Assembly (NCBI GenBank): GCA_934643185.1
Contig: CAKUBN010000066.1
Coordinates: forward strand, 1 to 12,273
Origin: an uncultured Eubacteriales bacterium
GTDB lineage: Bacteria > Bacillota > Clostridia > Oscillospirales > Acutalibacteraceae
Length of the DNA stretch: 12,273 nucleotides
Reading direction: 5' to 3'
Made by a program: the position numbers and the translations under genes. Positions 6,703 through 12,273 of this stretch are shown here, piece by piece (positions within the stretch are counted from its first letter, which is position 1; each line of letters starts with the position of its first letter). The notes under the pieces are model-generated. The model saw only the letters and a list, made by a program, of their open reading frames with translations, did not search any database and was not told where the DNA came from.

Positions 6703-7095
6703 ATGAGCTTGATCAAAGGCATTCACCACGTGGCACTGCGTCCGACGTATGCGCAGTTTGAAAAAGCAAAAACGTTCTATCTCGACCTGCTCGGCCTCAA
6801 GGTCGTGCGCCAGTGGGGCGACGAAAAATACCCCTGCATGATGATCTCCACCGGGGACAACAGCTGCATCGAAGTGCTGCCCGTCCCGGAAGAGAACGAT
6901 GTGCCGCTGGAAGGCAAGTTTGCCCATCTCGCGCTCGCAACGGATGATACCGACGGTTGTGTCGCCCGTGTCCGTGAAGCCGGCTACGAGATCACCATCG
7001 AACCGAAAGATGTAGAGCTTTGCGACATCACCGCGCGCATTGCGTTCTGCACCGGCCCCTGCGGCGAAATCGTCGAGTTCTTTGACCAGAAGTAA
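6703..7095 (+). CDS. VOC (glyoxalase/bleomycin-resistance fold) family protein
   Basis: This 130-residue protein has one vicinal-oxygen-chelate unit made of two beta-alpha-beta-beta-beta modules. Module one runs from IHHVALRP through AKTFYLDLLGL to SCIEVLPV. Module two runs from FAHLALATDD through VREAGYEI to GPCGEIVEFFDQK. His9, Glu57, His75 and Glu125 sit at the positions of the four metal ligands in glyoxalase I and methylmalonyl-CoA epimerase, so a divalent metal enzyme acting as a dimer is likely. The substrate is unknown: methylglyoxal hemithioacetal, another small oxo compound and a resistance role are all possible. The start at ATG 6703 has GGGAGG (6689-6694) eight bases ahead; ATG 6679 would bury that site. 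It lies alone between two hairpins, and its position after ftsZ says little about its job. Confidence 0.85.
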   Translation: MSLIKGIHHVALRPTYAQFEKAKTFYLDLLGLKVVRQWGDEKYPCMMISTGDNSCIEVLPVPEENDVPLEGKFAHLALATDDTDGCVARVREAGYEITIEPKDVELCDITARIAFCTGPCGEIVEFFDQK

Positions 7096-7123
7096 GCCGA
7101 TTTACAAAATTAAATCACCCAAA

Positions 7124-7157
7124 AGCAGAGTTTGAGGAGCTTTTCTCAAGCTCTGCT
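7124..7157 (+). terminator. Hairpin terminator after the VOC gene
   Basis: AGCAGAGTTTGAG (7124-7136) pairs with CTCAAGCTCTGCT (7145-7157) over 13 bp with one G-U wobble and an 8-base loop. The sequence after it (TGCATATTT) is only mildly T-rich, so it may be a weak terminator or a stabilising 3' hairpin. Confidence 0.6.
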
Positions 7158-7205
7158 TGCATATTTGGCGGGTTTTCAGCCGCTAACCAAAAGGAGCTTT
7201 TCGTT

Positions 7206-8366
7206 ATGACCGATCTCATTTTGCGGATCTTTGTCCGCGATCATAAAAATACCGAGGATCCTGCCGTGCGCGACAAATGCGGCCGCGTGGCGGGTGCCGT
7301 CGGTATCGTCACAAATTTTCTGCTTTTTTTGATGAAGATTATCGTCGGCACGGTTTTCCACAGCGTTTCCGTCACGGCCGATGCCGTCAACAACCTCACA
7401 GATTCCGGCTCGTCCGTTGTCACGCTCATCGGCTTTAAAATGGCAAGTAAACCGGCGGATGAAAAGCACCCGTTCGGCCACGCGCGCATCGAGTATCTTT
7501 CGGGCGTCATCGTCTCGTTCATCGTCATTTTTCTCGGGCTTCAGCTCGGCATGTCGTCCATTGAGAAAATCATCACGCCGGAGGAAAACGCCCTCACGCC
7601 CGTCGCCCTCGTTGTGCTCGTCATTTCCATTCTGGCAAAGCTCTGGCAGTGCCTCTTTTACCGCAAGGTCGGCCGCATGATCAAATCCGAGTCCGTCGAA
7701 GCCACGTCCAAGGACAGCCGCAACGATGTCATCGCCACAAGCGTCGTGCTGCTCGGCGCCGTCATCACCATGCTCACCGGCGTGAATTTGGACGGCTACA
7801 TGGGCGCGGCAGTTGCGCTGTTCATCGTGTTCTCCGGCGTGCAGCTTACAATCAGCACCGCAGATCCTCTCCTCGGCCAAGCGCCGGAGGGAGAGCTCGT
7901 ACAGACCATTACCGAGAAAATGCTCTCGTACCCCGGCATCATCGGCATGCATGACCTTGCTGTGCACAACTACGGCGTGGGCCGCTGTTTTGCCTCTGCC
8001 CATTGTGAGGTCGATGCCAAAAACGACATTCTCGTCAGCCACGATCTCATCGATAACATCGAGCGCGATTTCAGCCGTGACCTCGGTATCCACATGGTCA
8101 TTCACCTTGACCCCGTTATCGTCGGCGATGCCCGCACCGATGCGCTGCACTGCAAAGTGCAGTCGCTCGTCACCGCACTGTACCCCACCGTCACCATTCA
8201 CGATTTCCGCGTCATCTGGGGCGTTACGCACAGTAATATCGTGTTCGACGCTGCCGTGCCGTTCGCGGTGAAGGACAGCGACGCCGTCATCACCCAAAAG
8301 TTAGAGGCCGAAATTCAAAAGCTCGACCCCGATTATCGCACCGTTGTCACCATAGACCGCAGTTAA
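7206..8366 (+). CDS. Cation diffusion facilitator family metal exporter, probably Mn2+
   Basis: This 386-residue inner-membrane antiporter of the CDF family exports divalent metal ions in exchange for protons. About six membrane helices fill residues 30-220. Helix 2 has VNNLTDSGSS, giving Asn62 and Asp66. HPFGHARIEYLSG (88-100) is the conserved loop into helix 3. Helix 5 has DSRNDV, giving Asp170 and Asp174. In the Zn2+ exporter YiiP these positions are Asp, Asp, His, Asp; replacing His by Asp and the first Asp by Asn gives the N-D/D-D pattern I associate with Mn2+ exporters such as pneumococcal MntE. The usual ferredoxin-like C-terminal domain (about 240-302) is followed by a second similar unit (about 320-386), making the protein some 80 residues longer than typical CDFs. 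AAGGAG at 7191-7196 supports ATG 7206. Family certain, metal inferred. Confidence 0.92.
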   Translation: MTDLILRIFVRDHKNTEDPAVRDKCGRVAGAVGIVTNFLLFLMKIIVGTVFHSVSVTADAVNNLTDSGSSVVTLIGFKMASKPADEKHPFGHARIEYLSGVIVSFIVIFLGLQLGMSSIEKIITPEENALTPVALVVLVISILAKLWQCLFYRKVGRMIKSESVEATSKDSRNDVIATSVVLLGAVITMLTGVNLDGYMGAAVALFIVFSGVQLTISTADPLLGQAPEGELVQTITEKMLSYPGIIGMHDLAVHNYGVGRCFASAHCEVDAKNDILVSHDLIDNIERDFSRDLGIHMVIHLDPVIVGDARTDALHCKVQSLVTALYPTVTIHDFRVIWGVTHSNIVFDAAVPFAVKDSDAVITQKLEAEIQKLDPDYRTVVTIDRS

Positions 8367-8369
8367 GTA

Positions 8370-8411
8370 AAGCACGCCGGTTCCCGAAATTCATCGGAAA
8401 GGGGCGTGCTT
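8370..8411 (+). terminator. Terminator between the convergent CDF and pepD genes
   Basis: AAGCACGCC (8370-8378) and GGCGTGCTT (8403-8411) form a perfect 9-bp outer stem. An inner TTCCcGA/TCGGAA stem extends it, and TTTAATATTTATAT follows. It begins 4 bp after the CDF stop and 29 bp beyond the end of the opposing pepD gene. The T-rich side serves the + strand; A/T-rich sequence (8411-8440) separates it from pepD. Confidence 0.8.
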
Positions 8412-8439
8412 TTTAATATTTATATCAAATTATAAATAT

Positions 8440-9882
8440 TTATTTCAACCTGCCAAGCAGCGTTTTGAGGAAATCATACACGCGGTCAAACGATTTTAGA
8501 TTCATGTATTCGTCTGTCGTGTGGCAGTTTTCGCCGATGGGCGCGAACATCACAATGTCCAGCCCCTCCATGCGCGGCAGTAAAGAGCAGCATTCAAGTC
8601 CGCCCGGGCACGCCGTCTCCATCATCTCGTGGCCGTACACTTCTTTCATCAGGTCGGCCGTCATGCGGCGCATGTAGGAGTTCGGCTGGTATTCCCAGGA
8701 GTCATAGCGCAGGCTCGTCTCAAGCGTGAAGCCGCAGAGTTTAGCCAAGTGTTTCACGCGGCCGAGCACACCGTTTTTAAAGCTGCGGCTCGCCGCACGG
8801 TCGGACATCACCAGTTCAAATGCGCCGCCGTTTAACGATACCGTGCCCACGTTGTTCGTCGCCGTCATCTCCTCGCCCGCGGTCCGGATTGCCACCGTGT
8901 TCGAGGGCATCAGGTAGATCAAATCGACAATCGCCTGCGTATCGGCATCCGAAAGCATCTCGTTCGCCGCCGCACCGCGGATTTCAAGCGTCAAATTCTG
9001 CTTGCCGTCCTGCAATTCGCGGTCGATCTTCTCAAGCTCGCCGTTTAAAATCGCCTTCACTGCGTCCGGCTCGTCGCAGAGGATCACCGTTTTCGTCTCC
9101 ACCGGCGCATAGTTTTCCGCTTCGCCGCCCGCCATGGTGGAAAGTCGGTACGCCGCGCCGTTTTCGGAAAGCGCATTAAGCAAACGCGCCGTGATCTTAA
9201 TCGCATTGAACTGCTCCGGGTGCACCATTGCGCCGGAGTGCACCGGCTGCACGCCGGAAACCGTCAGCATGAGGGCCGCGCCCTTTGCAGGCTCCGTCTC
9301 GCACGTTTTCGTCAGTTTCATCAGGTCGCTCGTAAAGCAGGAAACGCAGCTTGTGTATTCCACCGTCTCGCCCATCACGTCAAGACCGATCATTCTTCTG
9401 GATTTCAGCTTGCCCGCGTCCAGCGCGTCCACGCCGTTGCAGCCGTTTTCCTCCTGCACCGTAAAGACGAGCTCCAGCGGCGGGTGGGGGAAATCCTCCT
9501 CCATCACGGCCAGCATGTACGCCACGCCGTAACCGTCGTCCGCGCCGAGCGTCGTGTCCTTCGCGCGGATGTCGCCCTTGTCGTCGACATAAATTTCAAT
9601 GGGGTCATGCGAAAAATCATGCGTGCTCTCGGGTGTTTTCACGCACACCATATCCATGTGACCCTCCAGCATCACGACAGGCGCGTCTTCGTACCCTTTA
9701 GAAGCCGGCTTGCGCACGATGACATTCCCCAATTTGTCCTGCTCGTAGTTTAAACCGAGCTTTTCCGCAACGGAGCACACGTAGTCGCTTACGGCTTTTT
9801 CTTCGGTTGAGGGGTGCGGAATGCCGCAGATCGCCTCAAAATATTTCTGGTTCGGTTTTGTTTGGTCGAGTACGAATGCCAT
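8440..9882 (-). CDS. pepD: Aminoacyl-histidine dipeptidase (PepD-like, peptidase family M20C)
   Basis: This 480-residue cytosolic metallopeptidase is of the PepD type. Members cleave dipeptides, classically with C-terminal histidine such as carnosine, using two zinc ions. Visible site elements are EGHMDMV (His75, catalytic Asp77), TLGADDGYG (Asp115 bridging both metals), VQEENGCNG (Glu144/Glu145, general base and ligand), GLDVMGE (Asp168) and GENCHTTDE (His454). The length matches the family, including the inserted dimerisation domain. ATG 9882 is chosen because GGAAGGGA lies eight bases ahead and the family-like N-terminus (YFEAICGIPHPS) follows. GTG 9906 overlaps the preceding gene's stop by four bases, a classic coupling arrangement, but its GGAGG is only one base away. 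It follows the glycosyltransferase by 20 bp and is probably cotranscribed with it. Actual peptide preference is unknown. Confidence 0.92.
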   Translation of the reverse strand: MAFVLDQTKPNQKYFEAICGIPHPSTEEKAVSDYVCSVAEKLGLNYEQDKLGNVIVRKPASKGYEDAPVVMLEGHMDMVCVKTPESTHDFSHDPIEIYVDDKGDIRAKDTTLGADDGYGVAYMLAVMEEDFPHPPLELVFTVQEENGCNGVDALDAGKLKSRRMIGLDVMGETVEYTSCVSCFTSDLMKLTKTCETEPAKGAALMLTVSGVQPVHSGAMVHPEQFNAIKITARLLNALSENGAAYRLSTMAGGEAENYAPVETKTVILCDEPDAVKAILNGELEKIDRELQDGKQNLTLEIRGAAANEMLSDADTQAIVDLIYLMPSNTVAIRTAGEEMTATNNVGTVSLNGGAFELVMSDRAASRSFKNGVLGRVKHLAKLCGFTLETSLRYDSWEYQPNSYMRRMTADLMKEVYGHEMMETACPGGLECCSLLPRMEGLDIVMFAPIGENCHTTDEYMNLKSFDRVYDFLKTLLGRLK

Positions 9883-9890
9883 GTTAAACG

Positions 9891-9898
9891 TCCCTTCC
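9891..9898 (-). promoter_or_regulatory. Ribosome binding site deciding the pepD start
   Basis: On the minus strand GGAAGGGA lies eight bases before ATG 9882, which favours this start over the upstream GTG at 9906. Confidence 0.7.
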
Positions 9899-9902
9899 GC
9901 GC

Positions 9903-10772
9903 TCACGCCTCCGAAGAGGAGATGAGGTATTTGAAAATCTGCAGCTTGTTTTCTTCGTACAGCCCAAGCTGCTCGTATAATTCATTGTAGTAGCTGAAAA
10001 GCGCCGTGCGCGCCGTAATCGCCGTGCGCACCTTCGTCAGATGCACCGCGCTGCCGGGGTTGTCGTAGTAGTTGTAGATTGGCGTGGTCAGCGCAAAAAA
10101 CCGTTCTGCATAGCGTATGTACGTCAAATTAAAGTACAGGTCCTCGCTCCACGTCATTTCCTCGCTGCACCGAATGTCCCCGTGCGCACGCACCAAATCG
10201 GCGCGGTAGAGCTTATTCCACATCACGCCGTAGTAAAAGCTCGCCGGCTCCTGCATCAGCCCGCAGGCGAATTCCTCCTTCGTCATGAAGCCCATCGGCA
10301 AAAAGCCGAACGTCTGGAATTTCGCCAGCCGCTCCGTCAGCTGCTTCTTTTTGTTCGGCAAAAGCGGGTCAAGCTTCGCTTCCTTTTTCGGCTTATACGG
10401 CACAATGCGGTTGTACGCCGCAATGACTAAATCAGCGTTGTTGTCCTCCGCACGCTGCACGAGCAGCTCCGTCGCAAACGGCTCCAGCGTGTCGTCCGCG
10501 TCCACAAACTGCAAATATTTGCCCTGCGCCATGCGCATGCCGAGGTTCCGCGTTGCCGAAACGCCGGAGTTTTCCTTATCGATCAAAACGATGCGTGCAT
10601 CCGTTTTCGAGAGCATCTCGCACACCGGGTAGCTCACATCCTTAGAGCCGTCGTTCAAAAGCAAAATTTCAAGATTTTCATACGTCTGCCGCCGAATGCT
10701 CTCCACACAGCGCACAATGTTGTTCTGCGCGTTGTAGATCGGCACGATCACGCTGACAAGCGGTTTCTGCAT
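9903..10772 (-). CDS. Family 2 (GT-A) glycosyltransferase
   Basis: This 289-residue protein has a GT2 domain: SVIVPIYN at residues 7-14, the nucleotide-binding LLLNDGSKD with Asp41, NSGVSATRNLG at 68-78, and the metal-binding DADD (91-94). WSEDLYFN (Glu210, Asp211) fits the catalytic-base ED motif of EpsJ- and WaaE-like enzymes. No membrane segment is apparent, so it is probably cytoplasmic or peripheral and transfers a sugar to a cell-surface polysaccharide, teichoic acid or glycolipid. Donor and acceptor cannot be read from sequence. The start at ATG 10772 is supported by AGGAAAGGAAG (10780-10790) on the minus strand; an upstream in-frame start at 10937 would add a non-homologous 55 residues and cover the divergent promoter region. 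There is no polysaccharide locus around it; its only partner is the peptidase downstream. Confidence 0.9.
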   Translation of the reverse strand: MQKPLVSVIVPIYNAQNNIVRCVESIRRQTYENLEILLLNDGSKDVSYPVCEMLSKTDARIVLIDKENSGVSATRNLGMRMAQGKYLQFVDADDTLEPFATELLVQRAEDNNADLVIAAYNRIVPYKPKKEAKLDPLLPNKKKQLTERLAKFQTFGFLPMGFMTKEEFACGLMQEPASFYYGVMWNKLYRADLVRAHGDIRCSEEMTWSEDLYFNLTYIRYAERFFALTTPIYNYYDNPGSAVHLTKVRTAITARTALFSYYNELYEQLGLYEENKLQIFKYLISSSEA

Positions 10773-10916
10773 CAAAATACTTCCTTTCCTGCATAATGCT
10801 CCATTTTTTCCTATTTTAACGCAGAAAGTTCCGAAAGAAAAGACTTTTTGAACATTCTGCTTGCAAATCCGGCAAACACACCAAATTGACCTGTGCAAAA
10901 TTAGCCAAAACGCATA

Positions 10917-10947
10917 TTGACTTAAAGCAAACTTCAAATGCTATGAT
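10917..10947 (+). promoter_or_regulatory. Promoter for the DUF362 gene
   Basis: TTGACT (10917-10922) and TATGAT (10942-10947) lie 19 bp apart, and TGC directly before the -10 gives an extended -10 element, which can compensate for long spacing. The DUF362 ATG is about 60 bp downstream. I found no equally clear promoter on the minus strand for the divergent glycosyltransferase. Confidence 0.6.
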
Positions 10948-10956
10948 ACATCATAG
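10941..10956. promoter_or_regulatory. Inverted repeat overlapping the DUF362 -10 box, candidate operator
   Basis: CTATGAT-AC-ATCATAG has perfect 7-bp arms around a 2-bp centre. The left arm contains the -10 hexamer. The short centre makes an RNA hairpin unlikely and favours a dimeric DNA-binding repressor site. The regulator is unknown. Confidence 0.4.
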
Positions 10957-11008
10957 AAAGGTATGCGGCAGAAAACCCGCACATAACGAATTCTAAGGAG
11001 GAATTTTC

Positions 11009-11875
11009 ATGAAACCCAAGGTTTATTTTACAAAAACGGTCACCCCTGAAAAGGTCATCGAAATGTATAAGCTGCTCGATTGCAAGCTGCCCGGCAACGT
11101 CGCCATCAAGGTGCATTCCGGCGAGTTCGGCAACAAAAACTTCCTGCGTCCGGAGTTCTGGCGTCCGGTCGTGGAGGAAGTCGGCGGCACCATCGTAGAG
11201 TGCAACACCGCATATGGCGGCTCCCGCGCTACCACAAAAGACCACCGCGTCACGCTCGAAAAGCACGGCTGGAGCCACTATTTCGACGTAGACCTGCTCG
11301 ACGGCGAAGGCCCGGATCTTGAGCTTCCCATCCCGAACGGCAAGACCATTCAGAAAAACTACGTCGGCAAGGACATCACAAAGTACGATTCCATGCTGGT
11401 GCTTTCCCACTTTAAGGGTCACGCCATGGGCGGCTACGGCGGCGCATTAAAGCAGCTTTCCATCGGCGTTGCGTCCGCACACGGCAAGGCCTACATCCAC
11501 GGCGCAGGCCACCCGGAGAGCATGTGGAGCACCGACCAGGACCTGTTCCTCTCCTCCATGGCAGACGCTGCAAGCTCCGTCATCGAGTTCTTTAAGGGTC
11601 AGCTCGCGTACGTCAACGTCATGAAGAACATCTCCGTCGACTGCGACTGCGACAACAACGCTGCGCCGCCCTGCATGAAGGACATCGGCATCCTCGTTTC
11701 CACCGACCCGGTCGCTGTCGATCAGGCTTGCCTCGACCTCGTATACAACTCCACCGACCCCGGCCGCGATCAGCTCATCGAGCGCATCGAGTCCCGCCAC
11801 GGCATCCACACCATCGAGTGCGCCGCAGAACTCGGCCTCGGCTCCAGAGAGTATGAGCTTGTCGAGATCGAGTAA
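11009..11875 (+). CDS. DUF362 domain-containing protein
   Basis: This 288-residue protein belongs to the DUF362 family, common in anaerobes and thought to be iron-sulphur related but without a settled function. Family blocks are VAIKVHSGEFGN (31-42), ECNTAYGGSR with Cys65, SHFKGHAMGGYGGALKQ mid-protein, and DCDCDNNAAPPC (211-222) with Cys212, Cys214 and Cys222. DIGILVSTDPVAVDQACLD follows. Many relatives carry a C-terminal or inserted ferredoxin domain with two CxxCxxC motifs; none is present here. AAGGAGG (10995-11001), seven bases ahead, is a strong ribosome binding site. The gene is monocistronic with its own promoter and uses a narrow codon set rich in GGC, ATC, CTC, GAC and TCC, much like ftsZ, suggesting high expression. 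Cluster binding by the three clustered cysteines plus Cys65 is my inference. Confidence 0.88.
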   Translation: MKPKVYFTKTVTPEKVIEMYKLLDCKLPGNVAIKVHSGEFGNKNFLRPEFWRPVVEEVGGTIVECNTAYGGSRATTKDHRVTLEKHGWSHYFDVDLLDGEGPDLELPIPNGKTIQKNYVGKDITKYDSMLVLSHFKGHAMGGYGGALKQLSIGVASAHGKAYIHGAGHPESMWSTDQDLFLSSMADAASSVIEFFKGQLAYVNVMKNISVDCDCDNNAAPPCMKDIGILVSTDPVAVDQACLDLVYNSTDPGRDQLIERIESRHGIHTIECAAELGLGSREYELVEIE

Positions 11876-11877
11876 GC

Positions 11878-11894
11878 TTTAGTTTTTCACTAAA
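11878..11894 (+). terminator. Weak terminator after the DUF362 gene
   Basis: TTTAGT (11878-11883) and ACTAAA (11889-11894) form a 6-bp A/T-rich stem with a TTTTC loop, and TCTGTAATTTTTAATT follows. It begins 2 bp after the stop. The low stem stability makes efficient termination uncertain; stronger hairpins follow from 11940. Confidence 0.4.
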
Positions 11895-11939
11895 TCTGTA
11901 ATTTTTAATTGAATAGAGCCGCGCGTGTTCTTGTTTTCT

Positions 11940-12171
11940 ATGAAGCTGTCGCTTCATTAGGAAACCCCTGAGCAGGGGAGATAGTCAGACGAATTTAAAG
12001 GCAGTTTACTGCCTTTCGGGGGACCCCTTGATAGGGTCCCCCGATTTTGACTGTCCACCGGACAGTCAAAATTCCCCTCCTGATCTATGGGAGGCAAAAA
12101 GATTTCGCTTTCTGCGGAAAGCGACTCAGGGCTTTGCCCCGAGACCCCACGACCTTTTTGAAAAAAGGTCG
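11940..12171. repeat. Array of nine back-to-back hairpins
   Basis: In 232 bp there are nine inverted repeats with little sequence between them. Arms are: ATGAAGC/GCTTCAT (11940-11957); CCCCT/AGGGG (11965-11978); AAAGGCAGT/ACTGCCTTT (11997-12016); CGGGGGACCC/GGGTCCCCCG (12017-12043); ATTTTGACTGTCC/GGACAGTCAAAAT (12044-12072, 13 bp); CCTCC/GGAGG (12076-12094); TCGCTTTC/GAAAGCGA (12105-12124); CTCAGGGC/GCCCCGAG (12125-12143, one mismatch); CGACCTTTTT/AAAAAGGTCG (12150-12171). The arms are mostly perfect, and the third, fourth and fifth abut with no gap. No ORF of note crosses it. It resembles the GC-rich palindromic extragenic repeats of gut Clostridia, but a structured RNA is also possible. Confidence 0.75.
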
Positions 12172-12197
12172 ATCAAAAACTTTTAGCCGACGAAGAC

Positions 12198-12273
12198 TGA
12201 TATGCCCCTTGTCAAGTAGACAGGTGAAATATCTAAAGGTAAGCGACAAAAATACCTACATTTCATTTTGGAG
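12198..12273 (+). mobile_element. Possible left end of an insertion sequence, cut by the window edge
   Basis: The sequence changes character after the hairpin array. TGATATGCCCCTTGTC begins with TG, and TTGTC-AAGTA-GACAG (12209-12223) forms an internal inverted repeat, as in terminal regions of IS3-like elements. The tract then turns A/T-rich, and the window ends in TTTTGGAG, which could be the ribosome binding site of a gene starting just beyond. This rests on a remembered resemblance only; no transposase is visible. Confidence 0.2.

Noticed and set aside
7176..8297. A 373-codon open frame on the minus strand opposite the CDF gene
   Set aside because: The product is a low-complexity His/Asp/Glu/Arg-rich shadow of the transporter frame, with no hydrophobic core pattern or known motif.
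10773..10937. Extended start of the glycosyltransferase at 10937
   Set aside because: The added 55 residues are Cys/Lys-rich and unlike any GT2 start, and would overlap the promoter region of the divergent gene; ATG 10772 has a good ribosome binding site.
11940..12171. CRISPR array
   Set aside because: There are many inverted repeats but no direct repeat of constant length with regular spacers.

Overview
This window looks like chromosomal DNA from a GC-rich member of the Clostridia, probably Oscillospiraceae/Ruminococcaceae-like. The evidence is the Gram-positive style division/cell-wall gene order, strong AGGAGG-type ribosome binding sites, GC-rich third codon positions, a DUF362 protein of a type common in gut Clostridia, and GC-rich palindromic extragenic DNA. 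The taxonomic placement is an inference from gene content, not a database match.

Positions 1-6625 are the distal half of a division and cell wall (dcw) cluster on the + strand: the 3' end of mraY, then ftsW (or its sporulation paralogue spoVE), murG, murA, ftsQ/divIB and ftsZ. MraY and MurG make lipid I and lipid II, FtsW polymerises the glycan, MurA starts the precursor pathway, FtsQ belongs to the divisome and FtsZ forms the ring. murD, which usually follows mraY, is absent here, and so is ftsA before ftsZ. FtsZ has a diverged C-terminal peptide and FtsQ has a long acidic, Gly/Asp/Thr-rich extracytoplasmic tail. A 357-bp gap before ftsZ holds a probable promoter, four TGTAAAG repeats and a doubtful 37-codon ORF. 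A strong hairpin terminator closes the cluster after ftsZ.

Positions 6703-8366 (+) carry a small VOC/glyoxalase-fold metalloprotein with its own downstream hairpin, and a cation diffusion facilitator. The metal site of the transporter (Asn-Asp/Asp-Asp) suggests Mn2+, and its C-terminal cytoplasmic domain appears duplicated. A terminator separates it from a convergent minus-strand pair: a family 2 glycosyltransferase (10772-9903) followed after 20 bp by a PepD-like M20 dipeptidase (9882-8440).

A divergent intergenic region (10773-11008) contains a good extended -10 promoter, overlapped by a 16-bp inverted repeat, driving a DUF362 protein (11009-11875). The last 400 bp have no convincing gene. 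They contain a run of nine back-to-back hairpins (11940-12171), the most unusual structure in the window, followed by what may be the left end of an insertion sequence running off the edge.
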